Shown: one piece after another, positions 1 through 10,036 of the stretch
Layout: each line of letters starts with the position of its first letter
Position numbering within the stretch: the first letter of the stretch is position 1
Assembly (NCBI GenBank): GCA_903827375.1
Contig: CAIKHZ010000322.1
Coordinates: forward strand, 1-53,119
DNA from: Akkermansiaceae bacterium
Lineage (GTDB): Bacteria; Verrucomicrobiota; Verrucomicrobiia; Verrucomicrobiales; Akkermansiaceae
Direction: 5' to 3'
Length of the DNA: 53,119 bases
The notes under the pieces: model-generated
The model's input: only the letters and a program-made list of their open reading frames with translations
The model's database searches: none
Told to the model about the DNA's origin: nothing
Translations under genes and position numbers: made by a program

Positions 1-381
1 CCAACGTCTCCGCCGCTCGATAGCCCGAAAAATCGTCGTCTTCTTCAAAGAGATATAGCCACGCACTGCCCGAGCGGCACCGCCAAGCGATGGCACAAGA
101 TGCCATGGGCGGGATCAACGCCCTCCACCGCCGCGCGACGGGGGCCTCCCACCAAGACCGGCGAGAAGCCGTCGGAATGGCTGCATACCTCGGTGGACCG
201 GCGGGGGGGGGCCATCGCGGTCGAGGACAGTAGCGGGTTTAAGCTTCAATTTGGATATGACGACTCTGGTGCGCTTTACACAGCTTCTCAGAAGACGCCG
301 GAAGGAAACATGGGCTTCAAAGTTGAGCGCGACACCAAAGGGCGTGTGCAAGAGCGAGATCGCCGAATGCAAGCTGCTTGA
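1..381 (+). CDS. C-terminal part of a hypothetical protein (gene starts outside the window)
   Basis: This frame is open from the first base of the window to a TGA at 379-381. The first ATG is at 100, so either a short gene starts there or this is the tail of a longer gene cut by the window edge. The last 60 residues look like real protein and contain a YD-like stretch (KLQFGYDDSGALYTAS) and a charged end (KVERDTKGRVQERDRR). That weakly recalls YD-repeat/RHS-type wall proteins, but I do not recognise a family. A run of nine G at about 206-214 lies inside the gene and could be a frameshift hotspot. The upstream 100 bases have poor coding character, so the piece may be a decayed gene. Function unknown. 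Confidence 0.4.
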   Translation, partial: PTSPPLDSPKNRRLLQRDIATHCPSGTAKRWHKMPWAGSTPSTAARRGPPTKTGEKPSEWLHTSVDRRGGAIAVEDSSGFKLQFGYDDSGALYTASQKTPEGNMGFKVERDTKGRVQERDRRMQAA

Positions 382-409
382 GCCTCTCAGCAACTGAGAT
401 TGCGTCAGC

Positions 410-490
410 GGGAGCCCGGCCTAGGGGTTGGTCCGGGCTCCCCAGTGCACACACCTCTGATGCTTGATCGTAAGCGAGGCCCAAGCATCA
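410..490. terminator. Two consecutive strong hairpins after the partial gene
   Basis: Two perfect inverted repeats follow each other. The first is GGGAGCCCGG at 410-419 with CCGGGCTCCC at 433-442 (10-bp stem, 13-base loop). The second is TGATGCTTG at 458-466 with CAAGCATCA at 482-490 (9-bp stem). Neither is followed by a T-run, so a factor-independent terminator is not certain. Their place right after a stop codon and before the next gene fits transcript end or stabilisation. Confidence 0.5.
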
Positions 491-624
491 TACAATCATT
501 CACAGGTCAATAGCGTAGAAGCCAAAGTTATGGTTTCCATGTGAGCGGCCCCTCCTTTCCCCTGTCCACCGCCCCCGCCTACCGGCAACTGCCATTCGCT
601 AAAGCCCAAATTTCAAATCATTTC

Positions 625-1137
625 ATGAAAACAAAGCTCAATCCAAATATGCACGCTCCACTTTGCACAGCATCTTGTTTCAAGTATATAGGAGAATGGT
701 CCGTCGTCCTGCTCCTCACTGTTTTATTGTTGGTCACCAGTTGTGTGAGTAAACCTGCGAAGTCCCCCCACGCGCCTGTTGCTAGCGTCACGCAGGCAGC
801 GAAGGTTCAATCGCAAAGCTCGGCAAGCTATACGGTTGATGTGACGGTCGTCCTCAGTTCCACGTTCACGCAAGGCAGGAATCGAATCAGGGTGGAATTG
901 CGGCGGGGTGTACCCGGTGCTTCCAAATTAGTCGATACGCAGTATTTCGAAGGTCAGACGGGTACTGTTTGTTTCTCAGGAATGTCAGCTGAACGTTATT
1001 TCATCGCCATTGGAAATGGAGATTCTGTGGCAGTCGGTCCGGTGCGGCAGTTCAGCGAAGGTCAGAGCGTGCACACAAGAGTGCGGGTAAGCCAATCCTC
1101 GGGCAATGTTGGCACAAGGAGTCGGAGCAGTCTGTGA
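625..1137 (+). CDS. Small lipoprotein of unknown function
   Basis: The reading frame opens at GTG 541, but the ATG at 625 gives a sensible lipoprotein signal: a short basic and polar start, a hydrophobic segment (WSVVLLLTVLLLVTSC) and a lipobox ending in Cys near residue 41. The n-region is long for a signal peptide, so a later start (ATG 649) is possible. After the Cys comes a Ser/Ala/Gln-rich linker and then a domain of about 100 residues made mostly of alternating beta-type sequence (YTVDVTVVLSSTFTQG, RIRVELRRGVPG, RYFIAIGNGDSVAVGP), as in immunoglobulin-like or carbohydrate-binding folds. I do not recognise the family. Codon use is less GC-rich than in most neighbours, and the gene sits next to decayed sequence, so recent acquisition is possible. 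It is likely anchored in the outer or inner membrane and exposed to the periplasm. Confidence 0.65.
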   Translation: MKTKLNPNMHAPLCTASCFKYIGEWSVVLLLTVLLLVTSCVSKPAKSPHAPVASVTQAAKVQSQSSASYTVDVTVVLSSTFTQGRNRIRVELRRGVPGASKLVDTQYFEGQTGTVCFSGMSAERYFIAIGNGDSVAVGPVRQFSEGQSVHTRVRVSQSSGNVGTRSRSSL

Positions 1138-1337
1138 CGGGTGCCGCCGCTTTAGCTTGGCACGATTCCTATGCCCTCTGCTCGCCCGGCCTGATGCGTA
1201 TTCTCAGCCGACTGACGTCGCGCCACAAAATATTCCTACAATCTCGAGAATATCTATAACACCCGCCTCGCGCTGCTTGTGATGATGGGTGGTGCCCTGA
1301 GCGCCCGACCTCACCCTTGATCATCCCACACTCAATC

Positions 1338-1562
1338 ATGAAAACAAGACACTTCCTCACTGGCATATTGTTCATGCTGTTTGCCCTCGCTCCCTGTTGA
1401 TGCGAAGGACCCCGTGGTTCTCGAAATTCAGAGAAAACTAGCTGCCGCCGGTTTCGCCCCCAAGGGGATTGACGGCAACTGGGGCAAAGGTACCGAGACG
1501 GCCCTTTGAGGCGTATCAAGCTGCAAATTCGCTACCCCAAACGGGGCGTATAGAATCTGGCT
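1338..1562 (+). pseudogene. Frameshifted gene for a small secreted peptidoglycan-binding protein
   Basis: ATG 1338 starts a good signal peptide (MKTRHFLTGILFMLFALAP) that runs into a TGA. Skipping one T near 1397 restores a frame reading VDAKDPVVLEIQRKLAAAGF and then FAPKGIDGNWGKGTETAL, which is a clear first half of a peptidoglycan-binding domain (PG_binding_1 type). A second stop follows (TGA at about 1507-1509). Skipping one more T there gives EAYQAANSLPQTGRI, the expected second half of the same domain. Two single-base shifts in a domain of about 65 residues indicate a dead gene, unless the assembly is wrong in both places. The intact protein would have been exported and bound cell-wall peptidoglycan. 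Confidence 0.7.
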
Positions 1563-1673
1563 TGTGCCTCGGGTTCGAGATCGTGATCAAGCGCCTGATG
1601 CCTGCTGCGGCTCTTGCCGCCGCGGCTGAGGTAGCCGATGGGAACGGTGGTCTTGCCCTTGATTTTACGTCAC

Positions 1674-2060
1674 TTACTCCTGTTTGCCGGGGCGGCCTTC
1701 GAGTTCCAGACCGAGGGCGTCGTCGAGCGGACAACGCCCGGTTCCGATGTTACTATGGTTGCAGTAATTACGCGACAGGCGGATCTCGCCGGGGCGGGTT
1801 TCGACGTTGCGGCTGCGGTGGTGATCACAGGTATCAAACGCAAGCGGCATTTCCGAGTCGGGAAAAAGCGTCCGATCATTGCAGAGCTCGGCGGCGATCC
1901 TCCTGCCGTCGCGAAACAGCGCGTCGCGCAGGCCAAACTCGATCCAATCCGGACTTTTGCCGGGACCTTGGGCAATCACAAGCGCCTTGGCTTTCGCGAT
2001 GAAGCCTACTGTTTCGCAGAATTTTTCGTGACAGGCTTGCGTGTGGAGTTTTTTTTTAGA
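1674..2060 (-). mobile_element. Remnant of an ISKra4-type transposase (N-terminal region)
   Basis: On the minus strand an open stretch of about 120 residues ends at 1674. It contains WIEFGLRDALFRDGRRIAAE, then a TRPGEIRLSRNYCNHSN segment and GTGRCPLDDALGLE. The pattern of a short beta stretch with R-x-Y, then Gly-x-G and P-L-D-x-A-L-G-L, is characteristic of the region before the catalytic domain in ISKra4-family transposases. No catalytic DDE core follows: the frame stops and the next minus-strand sequence is out of frame. No terminal inverted repeats were found. The family assignment rests on pattern memory, so it is moderate. Confidence 0.45.
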
Positions 2061-2196
2061 CTTGCCAAATCCTTGACAAACCGGCCAGGTTGGGCATCGT
2101 CAGCGGCACGAGGAATTTCCCATGATTGAAGGGCTCGGCGAGATGGAAATCCGCCACCCGCTTCTTGGGCAAACCGTCGAATGGAAAACCCACAAA
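2006..2196 (-). pseudogene. Degenerate minus-strand coding remnant of unknown family
   Basis: Read on the minus strand from about 2196, the sequence has good codon character and encodes DFKFVGFPFDGLPKKR followed by FHLAEPFNHGKFLVPLTMPN. After a one-base shift near 2085 it reads GRFVKDLASLKKNSTRKP to a stop at 2006-2008. No start codon is present; a TAA lies directly upstream. I do not recognise the family. Together with the transposase piece and the broken wall-binding gene it marks 1.3-2.2 kb as a graveyard of disrupted genes. Confidence 0.3.
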
Positions 2197-2197
2197 T

Positions 2198-3199
2198 TTG
2201 AAATCTTACAGCGCACCATCCGCCTCGGTCCGGAAATTGAATCTATTTTGCCTGTTGCTGCTGGCGTCGGCGTCGGTAGTCGGCATGACAGTTGCCAGTG
2301 AGGAAGAGGCTCCGCCGGCCTGGGCTTATCCAGTCAATCCACCCGATTTCAAGCCCAGCCCCGACGACGGCGAACTCAAGCACGTAGCGGGCAGCACTGC
2401 CGGCTACAAGCTGAGCGAGATACGCGACCTTTTTGTGGCCCCCGACTGGCATCCTGAGGATCACGGTCCCATGCCCGAGGTCGTGATGCATGGCCGCAAG
2501 CCCCAGGTCTATGCCTGCGGCTGTTGTCATCGTGCCGATGGCCCCGGAGGTCCTGAAAATTCCAGCCTAGCGGGACTGCCGGTGGCTTACATCATCCAGC
2601 AGGTTGCTGATATCAAGAGTGGTGCCCGCAAGACTTCGGTTCCACAAAGAGGCCCGACCCAGGCCATGACTTTGCTGTCCACTGCCGCCACCGATGCCGA
2701 AGTGGCCGCCGCCGCCGCCTACTTTGCCGCGCTTAAGCCAAAGCCATTGATTCGGGTCGTCGAGACCCAAACCGTTCCAAAAACCTATGTTGCCGGTTGG
2801 TTCTTGGCCGCCATGAAGACCGGCGACACCGAGCCGATCGGCCAGCGGATCATTGAGGTGCCGGAGGATGTGGAGCAGTTCGAACGCCGAGACACCCACT
2901 CTCGGTTTGTCGTTTACGTGCCGGTCGGCAGCCTGCAGAAGGGGAAGACGCTCGTGGACACCGGAGCCGCAGGCAAGACGATTCAGTGTCGGATCTGTCA
3001 TGGTCCCGATCTCAAAGGACTTGGTCCAATCCCCGCAATCGCCGGCCGATCCCCCAGTTATATTTTCCGGCAACTCTATGATTTTAAAGCCGGCAACCGC
3101 GCCGGAATCGGCAGCGCCCTCATGAAACCCACTGTCGCGAATCTTACACCTGAAGATATGTTGTCACTGGCCGCCTATACCAGTTCCTTGGCGCCCTGA
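2198..3199 (+). CDS. Dihaem cytochrome c (c553/c4-like), exported
   Basis: The protein has two class-I cytochrome c domains. The first haem site is CGCCH (about residue 107) and the second is CRICH (about residue 264), the latter followed by HGPDLKGLGPIPAIAGRSP and YIFRQLYDFKAGNR, a usual cytochrome c553 continuation with candidate axial Met residues further on. It should be a periplasmic electron carrier. There is no in-frame ATG ahead of the signal peptide; TTG codons at 2126, 2198 and 2237 are possible starts. I chose 2198 because it gives a basic n-region (K, R, K) before the hydrophobic LNLFCLLLLASASVVG. The first haem motif has an extra Cys. The gene stands alone, with decayed sequence upstream and a hairpin downstream. 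Confidence 0.8.
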   Translation: MKSYSAPSASVRKLNLFCLLLLASASVVGMTVASEEEAPPAWAYPVNPPDFKPSPDDGELKHVAGSTAGYKLSEIRDLFVAPDWHPEDHGPMPEVVMHGRKPQVYACGCCHRADGPGGPENSSLAGLPVAYIIQQVADIKSGARKTSVPQRGPTQAMTLLSTAATDAEVAAAAAYFAALKPKPLIRVVETQTVPKTYVAGWFLAAMKTGDTEPIGQRIIEVPEDVEQFERRDTHSRFVVYVPVGSLQKGKTLVDTGAAGKTIQCRICHGPDLKGLGPIPAIAGRSPSYIFRQLYDFKAGNRAGIGSALMKPTVANLTPEDMLSLAAYTSSLAP

Positions 3200-3201
3200 G
3201 T

Positions 3202-3225
3202 CTCTGTCCCGGGAAAGGGACAGAG
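3202..3225 (+). terminator. Hairpin directly after the dihaem cytochrome gene
   Basis: CTCTGTCCC at 3202-3210 pairs perfectly with GGGACAGAG at 3217-3225 around a 6-base loop, three bases after the stop codon. There is no clear T-run. Confidence 0.5.
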
Positions 3226-3261
3226 AAATCCCCGCATCTCATCCAAGGGAAGCAACGTCAG

Positions 3262-3287
3262 CACGCGGGTAGGGTTGCCCCCTACCC
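3262..3287 (-). repeat. Copy of a dispersed intergenic element (GGGGTGTAACCC family), with hairpin
   Basis: On the minus strand this reads GGGGGCAACCCTACCCGCGTG, close to the copies at 10083 and 18229. Internally GGGTAGGG (3267-3274) pairs with CCCTACCC (3280-3287), so it can fold into an 8-bp hairpin. Confidence 0.4.
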
Positions 3288-3319
3288 TGCAAGGGTGGCA
3301 GGAGGATTGGAAAACCGTC

Positions 3320-3347
3320 TTGCCAATTGAAACCCGAGCGGTAACTA
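3320..3347 (+). promoter_or_regulatory. Possible sigma-70 promoter ahead of the TMEM43-apt-pgi-folC run
   Basis: TTGCCA (3320-3325), a 16-bp spacer and TAACTA (3342-3347) lie about 45 bp upstream of the ATG at 3393. The fit to the consensus is fair only. Confidence 0.35.
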
Positions 3348-3392
3348 TCACGGCGGCCTGCCGCTTCTGCCTGTCCAATCCCACCCAATCCC

Positions 3393-4571
3393 ATGTCTGA
3401 CGACTTCACTGAATTCACCTCCCAATCCTGGGGAGGCCGCATCCTCAATTCTCTCAAAGGCATCCTTTTTGGGATCGTCCTTATTCCCATCTCCATCATC
3501 CTGCTGTTTTGGAATGAGAACCGCGCCGTGACCACTGCCAAAGGCCTCAAGGAAGGCGCTGCGGCCGTCGTTTCCATCGAGGCCACATCGGTGGTTCCCG
3601 CCAATAACAAAAAGCTGGTGCATTTGAGCGATCAGGTGACGAGCGGTGACGAGGTCCTCAAAGACCCGCTTTTTGGGGTGTCGGCAAAGGGCATCCGCCT
3701 CAGTCGGAGCGTCGAGATGTATCAATGGCAAGAGGAAAAATCCTCGGAGACCCGCAAGAAACTTGGTGGCGGCACTGAGACGGCGACCACTTATAGTTAC
3801 AAGCAAGTGTGGTCGGACAAACTCATCAGCTCCGGTAATTTCAACCCCGAGCACCGATTGGATCACCAAAACCCGACGGCGAGACTTGCCGATCCGCTCA
3901 CCCTTGTCGGTGGCAACGTCAGATTGGGTGCCTTCAAACTGCCGTCCGGAGTGATCGCAAAGATGCAAGGTGACGCGGTGCTGGCCGCGACAGATGAGGA
4001 CCTGGCCAAGGTAGCGCCCGACCTGCGCCCCAAACTCACACTCGCTGCCGGCACGTTCTACGCCGGTGCGGATCCCGCCAACCCGGCACTCGGCGATCAA
4101 CGGGTGAGCTTCAAAGTGCTGGCCCCGGCGGTTTGGAGCGTCATCGCCAGCCAGATCGGCGATACTCTGGAGCCTTTTCAACCGAAAGACGGCCCGGCCA
4201 TCGAGCGCGTCGAACCCGGCACGGTGAGCGCTGAGGTCATGTTCAAACATGCGGCGAGCGAGAACGCCATGCTCACCTGGGGCTTGCGCCTCGGGGGCTT
4301 CGTATTGATGGCCCTTGGCCTCGGCCTGATCGTCAGCCCGTTGAGTGTCTTCGCCGACGTGATTCCATTCCTAGGCGACGTCGTTGGTGCCGGCGTCGGA
4401 TTTGCCGCCATGCTTCTGGCTTTCGTCGGCTCGCTCACCGTCATCGCCGTCACTTGGTTTGCCGTGCGCCCGCTGCTCACTGTGGCTCTCGCAGGGGTGG
4501 CCGCCGCCGCCTTGGTCATGGCTTGGCGTCGTGGCCACGCCCGCTCGCTCCAAGCCAAGAGCGCCCGCTGA
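3393..4571 (+). CDS. TMEM43-family membrane protein
   Basis: The 392-residue protein matches the TMEM43 (LUMA) family layout. There is a short cytoplasmic start, one transmembrane helix near residues 20-45 (GILFGIVLIPISIILLFWNE, ending in the family's typical W-N-E), and a large extracytoplasmic domain of about 250 residues that includes SVEMYQWQEE. Three or four hydrophobic helices follow between about residues 300 and 380. The role of bacterial members is not established; they are inner-membrane proteins often found beside housekeeping genes. The gene starts at ATG 3393 and is followed 42 bp later by apt on the same strand, so co-transcription is likely. A possible promoter lies at 3320-3347. 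Confidence 0.8.
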   Translation: MSDDFTEFTSQSWGGRILNSLKGILFGIVLIPISIILLFWNENRAVTTAKGLKEGAAAVVSIEATSVVPANNKKLVHLSDQVTSGDEVLKDPLFGVSAKGIRLSRSVEMYQWQEEKSSETRKKLGGGTETATTYSYKQVWSDKLISSGNFNPEHRLDHQNPTARLADPLTLVGGNVRLGAFKLPSGVIAKMQGDAVLAATDEDLAKVAPDLRPKLTLAAGTFYAGADPANPALGDQRVSFKVLAPAVWSVIASQIGDTLEPFQPKDGPAIERVEPGTVSAEVMFKHAASENAMLTWGLRLGGFVLMALGLGLIVSPLSVFADVIPFLGDVVGAGVGFAAMLLAFVGSLTVIAVTWFAVRPLLTVALAGVAAAALVMAWRRGHARSLQAKSAR

Positions 4572-4613
4572 TCTCCAAAACTGCCCAGCCTGCATTTTCT
4601 ACACCACCCCGTC

Positions 4614-5132
4614 ATGCCCAACTCCCTGCGTGCCTCCATTCGTGATGTTATAGATTTCCCAAAACCGGGGATCGTCTTCAAGGACATTACTCCTCTGTTA
4701 GCTGACGGCGCATTGTTCCGCAAGGCCATCAGCCTGCTGTGTGACACGTGTGGTGGCACACGCATCGACAAAGTGGTTGGCATCGATGCCCGTGGCTTCA
4801 TCTTTGCCAGCGCCGTGGCAGATCGCTTGGGCGTCGGTTTTGTGCCGGTTCGCAAAAAGGGCAAATTGCCTTGGAAAACCCACCAAGCCGCCTACGCGCT
4901 GGAATACGGCGAGGCGACCGTCGAGATTCATGAGGACGCGGTCAAGCCCGGCGAAACCGTCCTGCTGGTGGACGATCTGCTCGCTACCGGCGGCACCGCT
5001 GCGGCCGCCGCCCAGTTGCTCGATGGACTGGGTGCCAAACTGCTAGGCGTGTCGGTTCTCATTGAATTGTCATTCTTGGACGGTCGCTCAAAACTCAGCC
5101 CCTATCCGGTCCACTCAATCCTCACATACTAA
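4614..5132 (+). CDS. apt: Adenine phosphoribosyltransferase
   Basis: This enzyme converts adenine and PRPP to AMP in purine salvage in the cytoplasm. The 172-residue length is normal. Visible family marks are the N-terminal [15 protein letters not shown], the [18 protein letters not shown] segment and the PRPP-binding loop [20 protein letters not shown]. The C-terminal L-S-F-L-D-G-R segment is also typical. The start at ATG 4614 fits the family start. It lies in a tight run: 42 bp after the TMEM43-like gene and 8 bp before pgi. Confidence 0.95.
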   Translation: MPNSLRASIRDVIDFPKPGIVFKDITPLLADGALFRKAISLLCDTCGGTRIDKVVGIDARGFIFASAVADRLGVGFVPVRKKGKLPWKTHQAAYALEYGEATVEIHEDAVKPGETVLLVDDLLATGGTAAAAAQLLDGLGAKLLGVSVLIELSFLDGRSKLSPYPVHSILTY

Positions 5133-5140
5133 CAATTATT

Positions 5141-6700
5141 ATGTCCTGGCAAACCTATAACCAACAACTGCTGCGTTACCCGCAACTCGGATTTTCGCTC
5201 GATCTATCACTCATGGGAATGGGTGAGAGCCCGCCACCCGAACTGGTGCCGCGCATTGCCAAAGCCTTTGCGGATATGGAGGCTCTGGAGGCTGGAGCCA
5301 TCTCCAATCCGGACGAGGGCCGCATGGTGGGTCATTACTGGTTGCGCAATGGCAAGCTGGCACCTACCCCCAAGCTCCAAGCCGCCATCAGCGAACCGCT
5401 GGCGGCGCTCAAGGGGTTTGCGACGGCGGTTCTATCAGGTGAGGTGCTCGCTCCCTCGGGCGAAGCATTCGCGCAAGTGCTGCTCATCGGCATTGGCGGG
5501 TCTGCGCTGGGACCGCAATTGTTAGTCGAAGCGCTGGGCCAACAGGCGCGGTTGCCGCTGTACTTTTTTGACAACACGGATCCGGCGGGCATCGATGCGG
5601 TGCTGGCCCGCCTGGCCAAAACGGGACTCGACAAGACCCTCGTGCTGGTCATCTCAAAATCCGGCGGAACCCCGGAAACCCGCAACGGCATGCTGGAGGC
5701 GCAGGCTGCCTACACCGCCGCCGGGTTGGATTTCGGCCGTCACGCGGTGGCGGTCACTGGTGCGGGATCGCAGTTGGAGCGCTACGCCATCGCACAAAAC
5801 TTCATCGCCCGCTTTCCAATGGAAGACTGGGTCGGCGGCCGCACCTCGGTGCTCTCCACCGTGGGACTGGTGCCGGCCGCGCTGTTAGGTATCGATATCG
5901 ACGCCCTGCTGGCCGGTGCCGCGGCGATGGATATACAAACCCGCAAGCCGGAGATGGCGGGCAATGCCGCGATGCGCTTGGCGTTGGCGTGGTACGATGC
6001 CGGAGCCGGGCACGGGGCCAAAGACATGGTGGTGTTGCCCTACAAGGATGCGCTGGTGCTGCTTTCCAAATACCTCCAACAACTCGTGATGGAGTCCCTC
6101 GGCAAAGAGCGCGATTTGGATGGCAACGTCGTCAACCAGGGCATCGCCGTCTATGGCAACAAGGGCTCCACCGACCAACATGCCTACGTTCAACAACTGC
6201 GCGACGGCGTGAATAACTTTTTCGTCACCTTCATCGAGGTGCGCCAAGGGCGGGCGGGTGCCAGCATCGAGGTGGAGCCGGGTTTCACCAGTGGCGATTA
6301 CCTGCAGGGGTTTTTCCGGGGCACCCGCAAGGCACTCCACGAAAGCGACCGCCAGTCCCTCACCCTATCCATCCCGCAGGTCACTCCGTTCCATCTGGGC
6401 CTGCTCATCGCCTTGTTCGAGCGGGCGGTGTCGTTCTACGCCTCGCTGGTCAACATCAATGCCTATCACCAGCCGGGCGTCGAAGCCGGCAAGAAGGCAG
6501 CAGGTATCTTCCTAACCTTGCTCGGCAAGGTGCGCGGCCAACTCAGCGCCTCGCCACAAGCGGCCGATCCCATCGCCGCCTCGCTCGGTGCCGATGCCGA
6601 GGACGTCTATCATTGCCTCAGCCATCTGGCCGCCAACGGAGTGGCTCTAACTGAAGTTGGAGCGACTGCGGCGCAAGACACATTTTGGCTAGCCGTCTGA
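5141..6700 (+). CDS. pgi: Glucose-6-phosphate isomerase
   Basis: The enzyme interconverts glucose 6-phosphate and fructose 6-phosphate in glycolysis and gluconeogenesis. At 519 residues it is slightly short of the E. coli type but within the range of the shorter bacterial group. Signature stretches are present: [13 protein letters not shown] (phosphate binding), [25 protein letters not shown] and [18 protein letters not shown], which carries the active-site His. It starts 8 bp after the apt stop codon and is followed 40 bp later by folC. Confidence 0.95.
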   Translation: MSWQTYNQQLLRYPQLGFSLDLSLMGMGESPPPELVPRIAKAFADMEALEAGAISNPDEGRMVGHYWLRNGKLAPTPKLQAAISEPLAALKGFATAVLSGEVLAPSGEAFAQVLLIGIGGSALGPQLLVEALGQQARLPLYFFDNTDPAGIDAVLARLAKTGLDKTLVLVISKSGGTPETRNGMLEAQAAYTAAGLDFGRHAVAVTGAGSQLERYAIAQNFIARFPMEDWVGGRTSVLSTVGLVPAALLGIDIDALLAGAAAMDIQTRKPEMAGNAAMRLALAWYDAGAGHGAKDMVVLPYKDALVLLSKYLQQLVMESLGKERDLDGNVVNQGIAVYGNKGSTDQHAYVQQLRDGVNNFFVTFIEVRQGRAGASIEVEPGFTSGDYLQGFFRGTRKALHESDRQSLTLSIPQVTPFHLGLLIALFERAVSFYASLVNINAYHQPGVEAGKKAAGIFLTLLGKVRGQLSASPQAADPIAASLGADAEDVYHCLSHLAANGVALTEVGATAAQDTFWLAV

Positions 6701-6740
6701 CGTAGGAGGGATCGCCCAGCTGTAGATCGAGCCCGGTGCC

Positions 6741-7976
6741 ATGACATATAGCGAAGCGATCAGCTGGTTATTCTCCACACAGATGTTCGGCATCAAGCTC
6801 GGGCTGGAGGGGCCGCGGCGTTTGCTCAAGGAATTCCTGGCCTATCCAAAACACGGGGTCCGGGTCATCCACGTCGCAGGCACCAATGGCAAGGGCAGCA
6901 CCTGTGCGATGATCGATGCGATGGCCCGCGCTTGCGGCATGCGCTGCGGCCTCTTCACTTCGCCGCATCTCATCGATTACCGGGAGCGCATCCAGGTGTC
7001 CGGCCGGGAGATTCCTGAAGCGGAATGTGCCGCAGGGCTAACGAATCTACGGGCCCTTTGCGAGCGACTCGACCCGCATCCCACGTTTTTTGAGATTTCG
7101 CTGGCGCTGGCATTGCACTGGTTTGGCCAAACAAATTGCGATCTAATCATTTTGGAGACCGGCATGGGCGGCCGCCTCGACGCCACCACCGCCGTGCCTG
7201 CCGACGTGTGTGTTTTCGTCCCCATCGGCCTCGATCACACGGAATGGCTCGGCGATACCCTCAGGCAAATTGCCGCGGAAAAGGCCGCCATCCTGGTGCC
7301 CGGCAAGCCCGCTGTTTCAGCCCCCCAGGAGGAGGCCGTCAGGCAGGTCTTGGAGCAAGCCGCCAACGAGGCTCGCGTGCCACTGGAATTCGTCGCGGAG
7401 CCGTTGTTAGGATATGGGATTGCGCTGCCCGGCGCCCATCAACCGTGGAATGCCGCGTTGGCTGTTGCCGCCCTGCACCGCGCCGGGATTGCATTGAAAT
7501 ATGATAGTATCCAATACGGCCTGAGCCATGTGCGCTGGCCGGGGCGCTTCGAAATATTTCCTGCTGCTGACGTCGCCGGGGCGAGTGAGGTGGTCGTGTT
7601 AGATGGTGCGCATAACGTGCACGCCGCAGAAGTGTTAGCCGCAACTTGGCAGTCGGAATTTTCCGGCCGGAAAGCCGCGATAGTTTTCAGTGCGGTGGCC
7701 TCCAAAGACATTGCCGGCATCCTCCGCCACCTCGCCCCGCTCGCTTCTGAGGTTTTCTTCTGCCCGGTCGCCAATCCGCGGGCCGTCTCCGGCGACCTGC
7801 TTGCCGCCGCCTTGCCTCCGGACGGGCCGCCCCACCAGGTGTTCGGCGACTTTTCCGCCGCTTTCGCCGCTGCTCTGGCCACCAACACCCCGGTCCTCGT
7901 CGCAGGTTCCTTGTTCCTCGTCGGCGAAGCTCGAGCTGTTCTAACTGGAACGAATTTCCAATCTTCGACTCAGTAA
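6741..7976 (+). CDS. folC: Folylpolyglutamate synthase / dihydrofolate synthase
   Basis: The enzyme adds glutamate to dihydropteroate and to folates, using ATP, in the cytoplasm. The 411-residue protein is of normal length. Seen are the P-loop GTNGKGSTCAMIDA, the SPHLIDYRERIQV segment, the omega-loop and metal region ETGMGGRLDATT, and the C-terminal LDGAHN motif of Mur-ligase relatives. The ATG at 6741 gives the expected N-terminus. It belongs to the same-strand run with apt and pgi. Its 3' end overlaps coding sequence that resembles the next gene's N-terminus. Confidence 0.92.
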   Translation: MTYSEAISWLFSTQMFGIKLGLEGPRRLLKEFLAYPKHGVRVIHVAGTNGKGSTCAMIDAMARACGMRCGLFTSPHLIDYRERIQVSGREIPEAECAAGLTNLRALCERLDPHPTFFEISLALALHWFGQTNCDLIILETGMGGRLDATTAVPADVCVFVPIGLDHTEWLGDTLRQIAAEKAAILVPGKPAVSAPQEEAVRQVLEQAANEARVPLEFVAEPLLGYGIALPGAHQPWNAALAVAALHRAGIALKYDSIQYGLSHVRWPGRFEIFPAADVAGASEVVVLDGAHNVHAAEVLAATWQSEFSGRKAAIVFSAVASKDIAGILRHLAPLASEVFFCPVANPRAVSGDLLAAALPPDGPPHQVFGDFSAAFAAALATNTPVLVAGSLFLVGEARAVLTGTNFQSSTQ

Positions 7977-8055
7977 TTTTCGGCAGCAGACAGAGGGGAA
8001 GACCCTCGTCGTCCATGTCAGCGGAAAGCTGCTGAAAGCCGATTACGAGCACTTT

Positions 8056-9215
<1,160 letters not shown>

Positions 9216-9256
9216 GTTTCCCTTGATATGGTGCAGGTCCGTTTCCCGTCTCACGC

Positions 9257-10036
9257 TTACTCTTGCCCTTCCGGAACCTCAGCGATGAGGCGCTGCATGG
9301 TCGCAACCTTGGAACTGATGAAGAGCACGTTCAGTAAATCGAGTTCTTCGCGGGTGGCCCCGGAGGTCCGAATCTTCAGATCCCCGGAACCAAGCCCAAG
9401 AAGCCAGTGGCGGAAGACATCATCCCGATGTTTCTCAAGCCCCATGCCTTGCGCGTTGTAGCTTTTCGAGCCGGTGCCAAAGACCATTTTGTAGGTGAGC
9501 TGGCCCGGTGTGACTTCCCAATAACTCAGCCGATCCAGCCCGAAAACTGTGATGACCCAACTGCAGAACATCAGGGTCGAAAACCAGAAATAGGCACCAA
9601 GTGTGAGATGGATTGTGAGGTCGCCAAACCAATGGAATATGCCGTCCCACCAGCCGACATAGGCTAATACAACGCTCACCAGCGCCCCCCCGATGATCAC
9701 GATCACAGACGCCAACCCGCGCATCGTGAAGTTGGTGACCAGGATGACCAGGAACAGGGTCAGGAAGAAGATGACACCGAGGTTGCTGCTCGGATGAATC
9801 CACTCCACCGCTTGCGCCAGGTCATCCACCCGCTGCGGTCGGCCATGCCAATAGGTGAGGAGTGCCATGCCATAACCAACCGCCCACACCGGCCACCAGA
9901 ACAGCAGTGAGGAATGACTGTAGATTCGCAGCAACCGCTTGACAGCGGGCTGTACCGGTGAAGTTGGCATTGTGGGCGCGATTGGCACGGTGGAGTTGGC
10001 TTCGTCGGGCGTGGGTGGTGATTGGGACTGGATCAT
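9257..10036 (-). CDS. Hypothetical membrane protein with four helices and a PH-like C-terminus
   Basis: The 259-residue protein has a Pro/Thr/Ser-rich start, then hydrophobic helices near residues 43-62 (LLFWWPVWAVGYGMALLTYW), 85-103 (LGVIFFLTLFLVILVTNFTM), 107-128 (ASVIVIIGGALVSVVLAYVGWW) and 142-165 (LTLGAYFWFSTLMFCSWVITVF). The C-terminal 90 residues are soluble (YWEVTPGQLTYKMVFGTGS, SYNAQGMGLEKHRDD, LGLGSGDLKIRTSG) and resemble the strand pattern of bacterial PH-domain membrane proteins. I do not recognise a named family. It is convergent with the truncated beta-subunit gene and stands alone on its strand. Confidence 0.75.
   Translation of the reverse strand: MIQSQSPPTPDEANSTVPIAPTMPTSPVQPAVKRLLRIYSHSSLLFWWPVWAVGYGMALLTYWHGRPQRVDDLAQAVEWIHPSSNLGVIFFLTLFLVILVTNFTMRGLASVIVIIGGALVSVVLAYVGWWDGIFHWFGDLTIHLTLGAYFWFSTLMFCSWVITVFGLDRLSYWEVTPGQLTYKMVFGTGSKSYNAQGMGLEKHRDDVFRHWLLGLGSGDLKIRTSGATREELDLLNVLFISSKVATMQRLIAEVPEGQE

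Noticed and set aside
2072..2077. TTGACA as a promoter -35 for the dihaem cytochrome gene
   Set aside because: No acceptable -10 box lies 16-19 bp downstream, and the region looks like a degenerate minus-strand coding remnant.
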